A stretch of DNA of 15,449 bases, taken from Gemmataceae bacterium. Lineage in GTDB: Bacteria > Planctomycetota > Planctomycetia > Gemmatales > Gemmataceae. Positions 1 to 9,500 of this stretch are shown here, in pieces. A program made the translations under genes and the position numbers. Each line of letters starts with the position of its first letter. The stretch's first letter is position 1. The notes under the pieces are model-generated. The model saw only the letters and a program-made list of their open reading frames with translations. It had not been told where the DNA came from and ran no database searches. The stretch covers positions 1 to 15,449 of the forward strand of contig JAFMJU010000020.1 in assembly GCA_017853285.1 (NCBI GenBank), in the 5' to 3' direction.

Positions 1-57
1 CCACCACCCCCTGTATCCTCGCCGTATGGTCAAACAGGCAAACCGGGTGGAGGCGGG

Positions 58-972
58 TTGCTTAGGGGCGTCAGCCAGGCGGCGATCTTGGCCCTGATTC
101 TGGCAGGGGGACTGGGTTGTGCCAGCCTGGACAAAATTTTGAAGCCGGCCAAAGACGCCAAGCCTGGCCCGGTCAATGAAGAGATGCCCTCGGCCCAGCA
201 AATGGTCGAGTATCTCAACGATAATGCGCGCAGAATCCAGGCTATCCAATGCAATTCTGTGGCCATCGACTGCAAGCAGGGTAACCAAAACGCCCCAGGT
301 TTGGACGGCATGGTGGTCCTGCAAAAACCGAACATGTTCCGGCTGAAGGCCAAGGTGCTGGGGCAGAACGCGGTGGATTTGGGATCGAACCAGGAAGAAT
401 TTTGGTATTGGATCAGCAAGGCTGACCCGCCTTACGTCTTCCACTGCTCACACGCCGCCATGGCGGCAGGGCAGGTGCGTATGCCGTTCCCTTTCCAACC
501 AGAAATGATTCTGGCGGCCATGGGGATCGCCGAATACGACCACAACAAACCCTATGAGGTCAGGCCGAAGGGCCAATATGCCGAACTGGTGGAAAGGGGC
601 ACCTCCCCACAGGGCAAGGCCATCGCGCGGGTGACTGTGTTCCAAAGGGCTCCCGCCCAGGCAGGCAAACCGCAAGTTTTGGGGCATTATTTGCAGGACG
701 AAACCGGCAAAGTTATTTGCTCGGTGCAGGTGCAAGACATCCAGGTGGTTCGTCAGACGGGAGCGGTGCTTCCCCAAAAGGTGGTTTTCCAATGGCCTGA
801 ACAGCAGGTTGAAATGACCATGCGATTTGGGGAGTTTGTGAACACCGAAATCACCCCGGATCGATCCGCGGCGCTCTTCAGCCGTCGTGATTTGGGAAAC
901 CTTCCAGGGTTTGATCTGGCCCGTTGGGCAGCCGATGACCCCAATCCAGGGGCTCGTGGTCAGATTCCTTAA
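58..972 (+). CDS. Probable lipoprotein with a LolA-like fold (hypothetical)
   Basis: A 304-residue protein. The N-terminus has a hydrophobic signal segment (about residues 8-20) ending in Gly-Leu-Gly-Cys, with Cys21 as the likely lipidation site; Gly at -3 is not a textbook lipobox. The mature part resembles periplasmic lipoproteins of the LolA/LolB-like or outer-membrane lipoprotein-sorting type: a helix around NARRIQAIQ, then strands with 'VVLQKPNMFRLKA' and 'EEFWYWISKADPP'. I infer a role in envelope lipid or lipoprotein handling; no catalytic motif is visible. The start is TTG at 58, chosen because GGAGG lies 4 nt upstream and the signal peptide follows at once. The frame is open to base 1 (a Pro/Gly-rich stretch), so a start outside the window cannot be excluded. 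The stop is TAA at 970-972. Confidence 0.7.
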   Translation: MLRGVSQAAILALILAGGLGCASLDKILKPAKDAKPGPVNEEMPSAQQMVEYLNDNARRIQAIQCNSVAIDCKQGNQNAPGLDGMVVLQKPNMFRLKAKVLGQNAVDLGSNQEEFWYWISKADPPYVFHCSHAAMAAGQVRMPFPFQPEMILAAMGIAEYDHNKPYEVRPKGQYAELVERGTSPQGKAIARVTVFQRAPAQAGKPQVLGHYLQDETGKVICSVQVQDIQVVRQTGAVLPQKVVFQWPEQQVEMTMRFGEFVNTEITPDRSAALFSRRDLGNLPGFDLARWAADDPNPGARGQIP

Positions 973-1007
973 GTCTTTTTACCACATATATTTAAGATTA
1001 TTTATCA

Positions 1008-1024
1008 GGCCGGCTTAGCTGGCC
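1008..1024. repeat. Small hairpin in the 973-1264 intergenic region
   Basis: GGCCGGC-TTA-GCTGGCC forms a 7-bp stem with one G-U pair, 35 nt after the lipoprotein stop. No T-run follows on the + strand, so it is at best a weak 3'-end structure. The rest of 973-1264 is AT-rich and I see no gene in it, apart from the ribosome-binding site of the next gene at 1253-1256. Confidence 0.3.
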
Positions 1025-1264
1025 GCAAAAGAAGCTAGCTGGCATCTGTACAGGTCAACATTCAGATGGGCGATTGTTTTTCATTTTTTATTGAAAGACA
1101 ATTGGTTGCCAGAGTTTTATTAGAGATAGTTGGGAAAATTTGACGGGGTGATTTGATTGCACTTGTAAGCGGATGCCATTCGGGGTAAAAATTAAAAAGA
1201 AGTTTCCTTCAAGGGGCTTTCTTGATTTTAACTGGTAATAGAAACCCATTTTGAGGTTGATTGA

Positions 1265-1462
1265 ATGGCCATGGAACCCAAAGAAAAGAAAACCGAGACC
1301 ATCAAGGGCACCAGCATCCTGCTTCGCCTTCCCCCCGCCGTGGCCATGGAATTGCGTCGGATCGCCAAAAAGGAAGAGCGCACCATCACCACCATTGCCC
1401 TGCGCGCCCTGCGGCTTTATTTCAAGACCGAGCACAACATCGAGATTTCTGCCGAGGAGTAA
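1265..1462 (+). CDS. Small ribbon-helix-helix (RHH) DNA-binding protein
   Basis: A 65-residue protein with the RHH (Arc/MetJ/CopG-like) pattern: a short strand at residues 18-23 (ILLRLP), a helix beginning PAVAMELRRIAKK, a turn (EERTI), and a second helix TTIALRALRLYFK. The family dimerises and inserts the two-stranded sheet into the DNA major groove, acting as a transcription repressor or as the antitoxin of a toxin-antitoxin pair. A lysine-rich N-terminus (KEKK) precedes the strand. The ATG is preceded by GAGG at 1253-1256 with an 8-nt spacer. No toxin gene lies on either side, so it is an orphan RHH protein here. It ends 26 nt before a strong terminator hairpin. Confidence 0.75.
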   Translation: MAMEPKEKKTETIKGTSILLRLPPAVAMELRRIAKKEERTITTIALRALRLYFKTEHNIEISAEE

Positions 1463-1488
1463 TCCAGGCTTATTCGATTGCGCGCACA

Positions 1489-1533
1489 AAAACGAAAGCC
1501 GGAGCCTTGAAAGGGCTCCGGCTTTCGTTTTTT
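1489..1533. terminator. Bidirectional intrinsic terminator
   Basis: There is a perfect 18-bp stem, with arms at 1489-1506 and 1514-1531 and a 7-nt loop (TTGAAAG). The core is GCCGGAGCC/GGCTCCGGC, flanked by an A-run on the left and a T-run on the right. It can therefore terminate the RHH gene on + and the channel gene on -, which converge here with stops at 1462 and 1546. Confidence 0.9.
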
Positions 1534-1545
1534 GCTTTTTGATTA

Positions 1546-2493
1546 TCAGGCCGCCTGTTTGACCTTGGCGCCCGGAACCGGGGTTTTGAAGGCGTTGGTG
1601 TTGGGGTCGTGTTGCCATCCCTTGTCGGTCCGGTTGGTCATGAACTGGGTCGCCACCAGGCGGGCCAGGATGAAACCGAAATAAAACTGGCCGATTCCGG
1701 CTTCCATCCAGCAAAGAGATCGGGCCAGGGGTGAGACGGGGGTGATATCCCCGTATCCGACGGTGGTGAGTGTGATCATGCTGAAATAAAAGAACCGGTG
1801 ATAATCCAGCACTTCCTCCCCGTTTCCAGATGAAATGGCGTTCGCGTTGGAAAACGAATTGTCCGAAAAGTAGGCGATGGTGCAGTAGAAACAGGACCAC
1901 ATGAACCCGATCAGCAAATAACTGGAACAGGCGCAGAAAAGGGCGTTCCTGCCCGTGTAGTCGTTGTGCCAGAGGTGATAGACCAAAACGGAGGTCAGGA
2001 CAGCCAACAACAGGGACAATACCATCAGATTCGCGCCGATTATCCTCTTGAATATCAGGTCGCCCAAGGCGTCCTCGGCCAAAACAATGCCATTGAGGCC
2101 CAGCGTCAGCGCCATGCAGGTCATGCATAGCATGGTCAACTTGTGGTCCTCGAATCGGATCGCCTGGATGAGCAGTGTGCAGCTCAGCAAGATGACCACA
2201 ATCTGTCCCTGAAGGAAAAAGGTGGCCGTGGGAAGCAGAAACTGAAGCCCCATGAAGGCGAGCATGAACCCGAAAAAGAGGGTGAAGCTGTTTTGGTGCA
2301 GCCAATTCATCAACTTGGATTTGTATTTTTTCCCCCCCGTTCCGGGGGAGATGCAGCGGACCGGCGGTCTTGGTTTTTCGGGAATGGCGGAATATCCAAG
2401 CGGAGCCGGGTTGTAATCGGCGTTGATATCAATGGTTTGATTGTGATCCGGTAAATCGGCCAGGAGATTTCTTCCAAACAATTGGTTGGACAT
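1546..2493 (-). CDS. Potassium-type ion channel, paralogue 1
   Basis: A 315-residue membrane protein. A polar N-terminal tail of about 60 residues is followed by four hydrophobic helices, then a helix near 'YLLIGFMWSCF', a pore helix with 'TLTTVGYGD', and a last helix 'WMEAGIGQFYFGFILARLV'. The TVGYGD filter (GYGD at about residues 246-249) is the signature of K+-selective channels (Ion_trans_2 type). The fourth helix (MVLSLLLAVLTSVLVYHLW) lacks the regularly spaced arginines of a voltage sensor, and there is no RCK/TrkA domain, so the gating signal is unknown. The start at 2493 has a G-run (GCGGGGGG) upstream; an in-frame ATG at 2520 adds nine residues but has no ribosome-binding site. The gene is downstream of, and homologous to, the channel at 2608-3528. 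Confidence 0.85.
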   Translation of the reverse strand: MSNQLFGRNLLADLPDHNQTIDINADYNPAPLGYSAIPEKPRPPVRCISPGTGGKKYKSKLMNWLHQNSFTLFFGFMLAFMGLQFLLPTATFFLQGQIVVILLSCTLLIQAIRFEDHKLTMLCMTCMALTLGLNGIVLAEDALGDLIFKRIIGANLMVLSLLLAVLTSVLVYHLWHNDYTGRNALFCACSSYLLIGFMWSCFYCTIAYFSDNSFSNANAISSGNGEEVLDYHRFFYFSMITLTTVGYGDITPVSPLARSLCWMEAGIGQFYFGFILARLVATQFMTNRTDKGWQHDPNTNAFKTPVPGAKVKQAA

Positions 2494-2607
2494 GAACAGC
2501 CCCCCGCGCTCCAAAGGCATTTATGGCCCATCAAGATCAAGTTGGGGGGGCGATAAGGCTTTTTCTTCGGGGAATAAAGTCCAACCTTGCCATGGAGGAG
2601 CGGCTAA

Positions 2608-3528
2608 TCAACTTTTTTCATTTGGAAAATGGGAGTAACTGGAGGGTGGGTTGATGACGGCAATTACATCCGTCTTCTTTTCATTGGATTCTTGCTCACC
2701 TGATTTTTTGTCAGTCACTTTTTGGTCGGCCATTTCCCCGGATTGGACGAATTGCGATGCGACCAACCTGGTGAGAACCACCCCGAAAAAGAATTGTCCG
2801 ATCGCAGCCTCCATCCAAGCAAGCGACCGCGCCAAAGGAGCGACCGGCGTCATATCACCGTAGCCGACGGTGGTGATGGTGATCATGCTGAAATAGAAAA
2901 ACCGGTGAAAGCTTTCATGTATTTCTGTTCCCTCCATTTTGATTGATGTGCCAATTCCATTATTGGCAAAAGCGTCGCTTGTGAAATAGGATATTAGTGC
3001 GAAAAAGCACGACCAAAGAAAGCCTATAAGGAGATATGTACTTGCGGCGCAAAAGAGGGCATTTCTTCCCGTGTAGTCGTTGTGCCACAAATGATACACA
3101 GTGATTCCTACCATGTGAGCCAAAACCAGGGCCAAAACCAGAAGTCCTATCCCCTGCGCCGCGTATTCATTTTCATCCGGAAGCAGGGGGATGATTGCCC
3201 ACCAAATCCAGTTCAAAAAGACAGTGATCGAACCTACCGCACATGTGATTCCAAGAGTTCGATCCGAGTATCGCAAGGCTTGAATGGCCATGGTTCCACA
3301 AAGCAACAGGGCAACCGTGCTCCCTTGTCCAAGAAAGGTTGCCGAGAGTATCCATCCCTGAATGATAAAGAGCATCAGGAGTGCCAAAAAAAGGGCTGTG
3401 AAGCTGTTGCGGTGAAGTTTGCGAAGCAGAGGGTTGTTCAGGCGGTGCAAGGAACGGGCCTCACCCCCCGGACCGGCGACCAGGGCAGGGCGAATGCTCG
3501 AATTCCAGTGTTTGCCTTTCGATTTCAT
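2608..3528 (-). CDS. Potassium-type ion channel, paralogue 2
   Basis: A 306-residue membrane protein with the same plan as its downstream neighbour: a polar N-terminus, four hydrophobic helices, 'VYHLWHNDYTGRNALFCA', a helix, a pore loop 'TITTVGYGDMTPV' (GYGD at residues 222-225), and a final helix 'WMEAAIGQFFFGVVLTRLVASQF'. The C-terminal cytoplasmic tail is polar and rich in Lys, Glu and Ser, and differs from the paralogue. The K+-type selectivity filter is intact and no charged S4 is visible. The ATG at 3528 has GAGG 5 nt upstream. The two genes lie in the same direction about 115 nt apart (stop 2608, start 2493) without a clear terminator between them, so co-transcription is likely. They probably arose by tandem duplication and may form heteromers (inference). 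Confidence 0.87.
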   Translation of the reverse strand: MKSKGKHWNSSIRPALVAGPGGEARSLHRLNNPLLRKLHRNSFTALFLALLMLFIIQGWILSATFLGQGSTVALLLCGTMAIQALRYSDRTLGITCAVGSITVFLNWIWWAIIPLLPDENEYAAQGIGLLVLALVLAHMVGITVYHLWHNDYTGRNALFCAASTYLLIGFLWSCFFALISYFTSDAFANNGIGTSIKMEGTEIHESFHRFFYFSMITITTVGYGDMTPVAPLARSLAWMEAAIGQFFFGVVLTRLVASQFVQSGEMADQKVTDKKSGEQESNEKKTDVIAVINPPSSYSHFPNEKS

Positions 3529-3567
3529 AAAGGCCTCAGATTCATACCATCTAAGTTGGACAAAGCC

Positions 3568-3604
3568 CTCGGGCCATGGCGTTCGGGAAACACCATGGCC
3601 CGAG
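3568..3604 (-). terminator. 12-bp hairpin after ppdK, possible terminator
   Basis: Perfect arms CTCGGGCCATGG (3568-3579) and CCATGGCCCGAG (3593-3604) enclose a 13-nt loop, 25 nt beyond the ppdK stop. On the minus strand only a short T-run (GGCTTTG) follows, so it is a weak intrinsic terminator, an RNA 3'-end stabiliser, or a protein-binding palindrome between ppdK and the channel genes. Confidence 0.55.
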
Positions 3605-3629
3605 AGGAATTCAATACTGAACGATGAGA

Positions 3630-6407
3630 TTACTTCGCGGCTTTGGCCGCCTTTTTCTCAGCGGCCTTGCGGGCCTTTTCAGCTTTCTCCTCCAGAACCG
3701 CCTGAGCGGCGGCCAACCGGGCGATGGGTACCCGGAACGGGGAGCAGCTCACATAGTTCAGGCCGATCGAGTGGCAGAACTTCACCGAGTCGGGTTCGCC
3801 GCCGTGCTCACCGCAGATGCCCAGCTTCAGGTCTTTCTTGACCTTGCGGCCCTTTTCCACGGCGGTCTGCATCAGCAGGCCGATGCCGTCGAAATCGATG
3901 ACCTGGAACGGATCCTTCTTGAAAATGTCACCCTCGATGTACTGGCGGACGAAGCTGCCGTAGTCATCGCGGCTGATGCCCAAGCCGGTCTGGGTGAGGT
4001 CGTTGGTGCCGAAGGAGAAGAACTGGGCCTGCTGGGCGATGGTGTCGGCGGCCATCGCGGCGCGGGGTAGCTCGATCATGGTGCCCACCATGTATTCCAC
4101 GGTGATTCCCTTCTCCTTGAACACGGCGGCGGCGGTATCGTGCACCACCTTGGCCTGCAACTCGAGCTCACGCTTGAACCCGACGAGCGGGATCATGATC
4201 TCGGGATGCACCTCGCCGCCTTCCTTCTTCACGATGCAGGCAGCCTCCAGAATGGCCCGGGCCTGCATGGCCGTGATTTCCGGGAACACGATGCCCAGAC
4301 GGCAACCGCGGAAACCGAGCATGGGGTTGAACTCATGCAGGGCCTTGACGCGATTGTGGATCTCGTCGATGGAAACGCCCAGTTCGTGGGCCATTTCCTT
4401 CTGTCCCTTCTCATCGTGGGGCAGGAACTCGTGCAGCGGGGGATCCAGGGTACGGATGGTGACCGGGTGCCCCTTCATCGCGCGGAACAGGCCGGCGAAG
4501 TCTTCGCGCTGGAACGGAAGCAGTTTGGCCAGGGCGGCCTTGCGGGCCTCCGGGGTGGTGGCCAGGATCATCTCCCGCATCTCGCGGATGTGGTCGAAGA
4601 ACATGTGCTCGGTGCGGCAAAGACCGATTCCCTCGGCGCCGAAGGCGATCGCCTGCTCGGCCTGGGAGGGGCTGTCGGCGTTGGTTCGGATGTTGAGCTT
4701 CCGCACCTTGTCGGCCCAGGTCATCAGTTTTTGGAACTGCTTGTAGACCTTGGACTTGCCAGGGGCCAGGGTCTTGTCGATGAGCACCTGCACCACCTCG
4801 GAGGGGCGGGTGTCCACCTTGCCCGCGATGACCTCGCCGGTGAAGCCGTCGATGCTCAGCCAGTCGCCGTCGCGCAGGACATGCTCGCCCACGGAGAGGG
4901 TGCCGGCCTGGTAGTCGATCTTCAGGGCCGAGCAGCCCACCACGCAGACCTTGCCCATCTGGCGGGAAACCAGGGCGGCGTGGCTGGAAGCGCCGCCGAA
5001 CGCGGTGAGGATGCCTTCGGCGACCTGCATGCCGCGAAGATCCTCGGGACTGGTCTCGCGGCGCACCAGGATCACCCGGCCGTCCGGGCTGCCCTTGTGG
5101 CTGTTGTGGAAGTGCTCCGCGTCCTCGGCGAAGAACTTGATGCGCCCGCAGGCCGCGCCGGGACCGGCGTTGATGCCCTTGGCCAACAGCTTGCCCTCGG
5201 CGACCGATTTGCGCTTGGCGTCGGGGTCGAACAGGGGTTGCAGCAGTTGGTTCAGGTCGTCCGGGGGGATGCGGTTGACCGAGATGGCTTCCTTCCAGTC
5301 GATCAGCTTCTCCTGCACCATGTCCACCGCGAAGCGGATGGCGGCGAAGCCGGTGCGCTTGCCGTTGCGGGTCTGGAGCATCCACAACTTGCCGCGCTGG
5401 ACGGTGAATTCGATGTCCTGCACATCGCGGTAGTGCTTTTCCAGCTTGAGACGGACCTCGTCGAGCTGCTTGTAGACCGCGGGCATCTCGGTGGCGAGTT
5501 CCTCGATCTTCTTGGGGGTGCGGATGCCGGCCACCACATCCTCGCCCTGGGCGTTGGTGAGGTACTCGCCGTAGAAGACATTCTCGCCGGTGGCGGGGTC
5601 GCGGGTGAAGGCGACCCCGGTGCAGCAGTCGTCACCCATGTTGCCGAACACCATTGAGCAGATGTTGGCGGCTGTGCCCCACTCGTGGGGAATGTTGTAC
5701 TGCCGGCGGTAGACGATCGCGCGGTCGTTCATCCAGGAGCCGAACACGGCGCCGATGGCCCCGTACACCTGTTCGCGGGCGTCCTCGGGGAAATCGTGGC
5801 CGGTGCGGGTCTTCACGGCCTTCTTGAAGCGGTCAACCAGAACCTTCAGGTCGGCCACGGTCAGTTCGTTGTCGAGGGTCACGCCACGCTCGTGCTTGAG
5901 GTCGTGCATGATCTTCTCGAAGGGGTCTTCCTCCTTCTTGTCCTGGGGCTTCAGGCCCAGCACCACATCGCCGTACATCTGGATGAAGCGGCGGTAGGTG
6001 TCCCAGGCGAATCGCTCGTTGCCGGTCTTCTTGATCAAGCCGGCGAGGGTTTTTTCATTCAGGCCGATGTTCAGCACGGTGTCCATCATGCCGGGCATGG
6101 AGTCCCGGGCACCCGAGCGGCAGGAAACCAGCAACGGATTTTCCGGGTCGCCGAGCTTGGCACCCATGGCGGCTTCGGTTTTCTTGATATTCTCGTCAAC
6201 CTGGGCCTTCAGCTCGGGGGGATACTGTTTGCCGTGGGCGTAGAAGTAGGTGCAAACCTCGGTGGTTAGCGTGAACCCGGCGGGCACAGGCAGCCCGATT
6301 TTGGTCATCTCGGCCAGGTTGGCACCCTTGCCGCCCAGCAGGGTCTTCATGCTGGCATCGCCGTCCGCCTTGCCGTCGCCGAAAAAGTACACATACTTGT
6401 GGCTCAT
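3630..6407 (-). CDS. ppdK: Pyruvate, phosphate dikinase
   Basis: A 925-residue cytoplasmic enzyme that interconverts pyruvate + ATP + Pi and PEP + AMP + PPi, linking glycolysis and gluconeogenesis. The N-terminal ATP-grasp part has '[10 protein letters not shown]' (about residue 22) and '[15 protein letters not shown]'. The central phosphohistidine domain has '[15 protein letters not shown]' with catalytic His476. The C-terminal PEP/pyruvate barrel has 'GFRGCRLGI', '[14 protein letters not shown]' and '[10 protein letters not shown]' with catalytic Cys865. The length fits the family, which usually has 870-950 residues. Residue -2 to the catalytic His is Ser, where many family members have Thr. 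The C-terminus carries an extra Lys/Ala-rich tail. The ATG at 6407 is preceded by GGAGCGGGA. An in-frame TTG at 6434 lacks a binding site and lies in the T-run of the leader hairpin, so it is unlikely. Confidence 0.97.
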   Translation of the reverse strand: MSHKYVYFFGDGKADGDASMKTLLGGKGANLAEMTKIGLPVPAGFTLTTEVCTYFYAHGKQYPPELKAQVDENIKKTEAAMGAKLGDPENPLLVSCRSGARDSMPGMMDTVLNIGLNEKTLAGLIKKTGNERFAWDTYRRFIQMYGDVVLGLKPQDKKEEDPFEKIMHDLKHERGVTLDNELTVADLKVLVDRFKKAVKTRTGHDFPEDAREQVYGAIGAVFGSWMNDRAIVYRRQYNIPHEWGTAANICSMVFGNMGDDCCTGVAFTRDPATGENVFYGEYLTNAQGEDVVAGIRTPKKIEELATEMPAVYKQLDEVRLKLEKHYRDVQDIEFTVQRGKLWMLQTRNGKRTGFAAIRFAVDMVQEKLIDWKEAISVNRIPPDDLNQLLQPLFDPDAKRKSVAEGKLLAKGINAGPGAACGRIKFFAEDAEHFHNSHKGSPDGRVILVRRETSPEDLRGMQVAEGILTAFGGASSHAALVSRQMGKVCVVGCSALKIDYQAGTLSVGEHVLRDGDWLSIDGFTGEVIAGKVDTRPSEVVQVLIDKTLAPGKSKVYKQFQKLMTWADKVRKLNIRTNADSPSQAEQAIAFGAEGIGLCRTEHMFFDHIREMREMILATTPEARKAALAKLLPFQREDFAGLFRAMKGHPVTIRTLDPPLHEFLPHDEKGQKEMAHELGVSIDEIHNRVKALHEFNPMLGFRGCRLGIVFPEITAMQARAILEAACIVKKEGGEVHPEIMIPLVGFKRELELQAKVVHDTAAAVFKEKGITVEYMVGTMIELPRAAMAADTIAQQAQFFSFGTNDLTQTGLGISRDDYGSFVRQYIEGDIFKKDPFQVIDFDGIGLLMQTAVEKGRKVKKDLKLGICGEHGGEPDSVKFCHSIGLNYVSCSPFRVPIARLAAAQAVLEEKAEKARKAAEKKAAKAAK

Positions 6408-6433
6408 TGCTGTCCCGCTCCGAGAATTGACCA

Positions 6434-6481
6434 AAACAAAAAGAGCCGCCGAAGCCTGTCACTCGCGTGACCTGCGGCGGC
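6434..6481 (-). promoter_or_regulatory. Terminator-like hairpin in the ppdK leader
   Basis: Read on the minus strand, an outer stem GCCGCCG/CGGCGGC (arms 6475-6481 and 6445-6451) and an inner stem GTCAC/GTGAC (6467-6471 and 6458-6462) with tetraloop GCGA are followed at once by TCTTTTTGTTTT. This is the form of an intrinsic terminator, but it ends about 26 nt before the ppdK ATG. There is little room for a promoter between hairpin and start. It may be an attenuator in the ppdK 5' leader, or a second terminator for the upstream A2M gene. Confidence 0.6.
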
Positions 6482-6514
6482 AGCAAATCGAACTACAACA
6501 GGGCTCAATTTAGC

Positions 6515-6555
6515 AAAAAAGGCGGGTCTGACCAGCATTCGGGGCACGGTGACCC
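6515..6555 (-). terminator. Probable terminator of the sigma/anti-sigma-A2M operon
   Basis: On the minus strand, 22 nt past the TGA of the large gene, GGGTCACC (6555-6548) can pair with GGT(CA)GACCC (arm ending at 6524), an 8-bp stem with a 2-nt bulge. GCC and six T (6520-6515) follow. The loop is long (about 14 nt), so the strength is moderate. Confidence 0.5.
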
Positions 6556-6577
6556 TGTTTTTTGCATTTTTTGACCA

Positions 6578-9500
6578 TCAATTTTTGGGTTTCACGGTGA
6601 TAGAGAGGCCTTTTTGCCAGAATTTGTCATCTGGCGAGTAATATTGATAGCTTCTGCAGGCTGGGCCAGTGGTTTGGCCGGGGACCGAGGCCACCAAGTC
6701 GACTGGAATTTGGATTTCCTGGTCTGGGTTCATGGACCGCCAGTAGAAGGCCAGCTCCCGGCCCCTCTGCTCCCAGGCTGCCAGCCGGGGTTCGCCTCCA
6801 TTGCTCGGAGGTCGGGTCAACTCGATCAGTTGTTTGGCATCCGGGGGCAAGGAAAGGCCCGAGGGTATCCCAATTACCGCCATCACCATGCCCGCGGCGG
6901 TGGAGGACCGGTTCTTGACCCTCAGGTCCAGACGCACGCTTTCTCCTTCCAAAACCTCCTGCCTGTCCGGTTGCACCTGGATGTGAATGGACGCTTTGGG
7001 TGAGGTGGGCGGGGTGAGGGTGAGATATTCCCAAGTCAAGGAGCAGGGGAAGCTGTTGCCTTGTGTCAATTCCAGGGTGACCAGATTGTCTCCCGGACGC
7101 AGGCCTGAATCGGATTCCTTGAAATCGCCGACCAGACGGCTGATGGCATTTTCCGGGAAATGCAAGGCCGCCACAGGTTTGCCCTGGGTGCTGAAGCGGA
7201 AGGTGCCCGCGGAAACCTTGGCTACCTGGGATTCCTGAAACCGGGTCATGGCTTCCAGCGCGAGGATGGTGGCCTGGGTGGAGCCAAATGTGCCACCAGA
7301 CCGCTTTTGGGCCAGCCACTGGATGGCTTTCAAAACCGTCGGTGCCGATGCTGGATCCTTACTCGCCAGCCAGCCTTGGACAGCCAAGGCGGTGGTTTCA
7401 ACCACCAGGCCATTTCCCATGGAATGGGTGATGGAGGTGGCGGCTCCCGGGATGGATCCATCCGGTGATTGTTTCTGAATGAGTTGCCTGCAAAGGCTCG
7501 CCCCCGAGTCCTTTCGGCCTGAAGTCAGCAAGGCGTTTGCTACCAGTGCCATCTCGTAAGGATCGTTGATTTCCGGTGCCCTTTTGGCGAGCGCGTCGAA
7601 TTCGGTTTTCAAATCCGAAACATCCCCGCTTTTTGCCAATGCCCAAAGGATGTAGGCGTTGGTCAGATTGCCAGCGGAGTTGCCAAAAGAGTCCACCCTG
7701 CGGTTAGAGCGAACGAAGCCTCCCTGACCATCCCTTTTGGAGACCAGGAACTCCCGGGTCCGGCTGATCAATCCGGGGTCCATCCCTTCCAAGCCCGCGT
7801 CGCGCATGGCGGTGAACTGCAAGAGGCCGTATGCGGTCAATCCCTCGTGTTGCTGGTCCGCCGCCCCGAACCATTCGAAGCCATGCTTTCGGCCGGCTTT
7901 GGTGTCCATGCATTCAAAGCCGACCAATCGCTTGTAGCCGGCGGCAAGCAGTTCCCGGGCCTTCGATTCCACCTCGGGATTGGCTACCCCTGAGGTTTTC
8001 AAAAGGCGCAGCACCATGAGATTCGGGTACGAGGAGCTTGATGTTTGTTCAAAACAGCCGTGGGGTTCCCGCAACATCCCTTCCAAACCGGAAAGGGCCT
8101 CGCCCAGCGGGCTGGGAAAACCTTCCACTCGCAGTGAAAGGGAGTCCTTTTTCCAGGTGTCGGGTAGGCGCAGGGTTTTCTCAACCTTTCCTTCCAACCG
8201 CATGCTGAGCGACCCGGTGACGGGAAATCCGTCAGACACCACCGGCATTTTCCCGCGCATGGTGTCCCGCCATGTGCCGGATGAGGCCTCCAGACAATAA
8301 TCCACCAGGCTGGAGTTTTCCGATGGCCGCAGGGGAACCAAAACCCTGCCCCTGCCGTTGGAATCCAAAGTGAGAGTGCCCCGGTTCGGGCCCCTTAATT
8401 CGGCACCATCGATTTGGGGGACGGACCAGTCCACGTTGGAGCCCGGCTCCCCCTCCAGGGTCAGTGGCGCCTCCAACAGGTCGCCAGCGGTGGCCTCTCC
8501 AGGCAGCTTGATGCTGAGAGTCAGGGGTTGTTTGCTTTCAAAAAGTTGGCTGGCGGAAGCGAGGCGGCCGTCCTCGGTGTTTGCGGAAACAGTCGCGACG
8601 AAACGGGTGACCGAATCGGACAACTCAAATTCGGCGTTGCCTTCACCGGTTGGCAGCACCCAAACCGGTTTCCAAAGGAGGGTCTCCGAAAAATCCGACC
8701 GGGAGGAGGGGTCTTCACCAAACAGCCGGATGTGGCTGTATTCCCGCACCACCTCCAAGGGTGGCAAGTCCTCCCCGGAAACAGAAGGGAGCAGTTGCGG
8801 ATCCTCCGCGATCGCTCGGGGCAGGGACAGCCGGTCGATGGAACCCAACAGGTTATCGCCGCCCATGCCGGGACGGCGGGCAGCCCCCAAAAGGGCGGAA
8901 CCGGGGGCCTGCTTTGCACGGGCCCTGCCTTCCGGGTTGGGTGGGCTGCCTCCCACTCTCGTTCCAGGGCGGGGGATTCCCGCATCAGCCAAATTGTTTG
9001 CGTCCGCCAATAATTTTGGGCCATTCTGCGACTTGATCGGACCCCCCGGAGGATTGGGGCTTGCGATCCTTGGAGCGGGAATTGTCCCTTTGGCCCAGCG
9101 GTCATTCCGCAGGACTTCCGGGGGCAAATGTTCGATGCCCTTGGGGGCCGCGTTCGCCATGGGGGAGGCTGTCGGTAAAGCCGCATTCATGTCCGTTTGC
9201 CTGGCCGTTTTGGAAAGCCCTTCCATTCCCGGGCTGAAGAGCCAAAGACCCCCGATCCAAAGCAGGGCTGGCACACCAAGGCCCAGTGCCAATCGGGTGG
9301 CCAGGGTTTTTCCCCTGCCAAGCCAGAACAGGAATGACATCATGCCCAATCCAAGACCTAATCCACCCGTCAGCAGCGTGAAACGTTGGCCCAGGCGGCC
9401 TTCCACCAGGTTGAGCTGGGACTGGATGTCCCTCCCTTTTTGAAACAACTCCTCCAATTGGATCCGCGCCTGCCGGACATCTTCTTCCTGCTTGCGAAAC

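Noticed and set aside
1088..2305. 405-codon minus-strand frame overlapping channel paralogue 1
   Set aside because: The product is His/Gly/Arg-rich without recognisable motifs. It overlaps the channel gene in another frame and runs across the strong terminator at 1489-1533 and the RHH gene.
4140..5657. Long open frame (505 codons) on the + strand opposite ppdK
   Set aside because: It is the antisense shadow of a highly conserved GC-rich gene. Its product is a low-complexity Val/Leu/Gly/His-rich sequence without domains, whereas the minus strand gives a full canonical PPDK.
8358..9443. 361-codon + strand frame inside the A2M gene
   Set aside because: It is an antisense shadow with Ser/Pro/Arg-rich composition and no binding site, lying over the linker and MG7-like region of the minus-strand gene.
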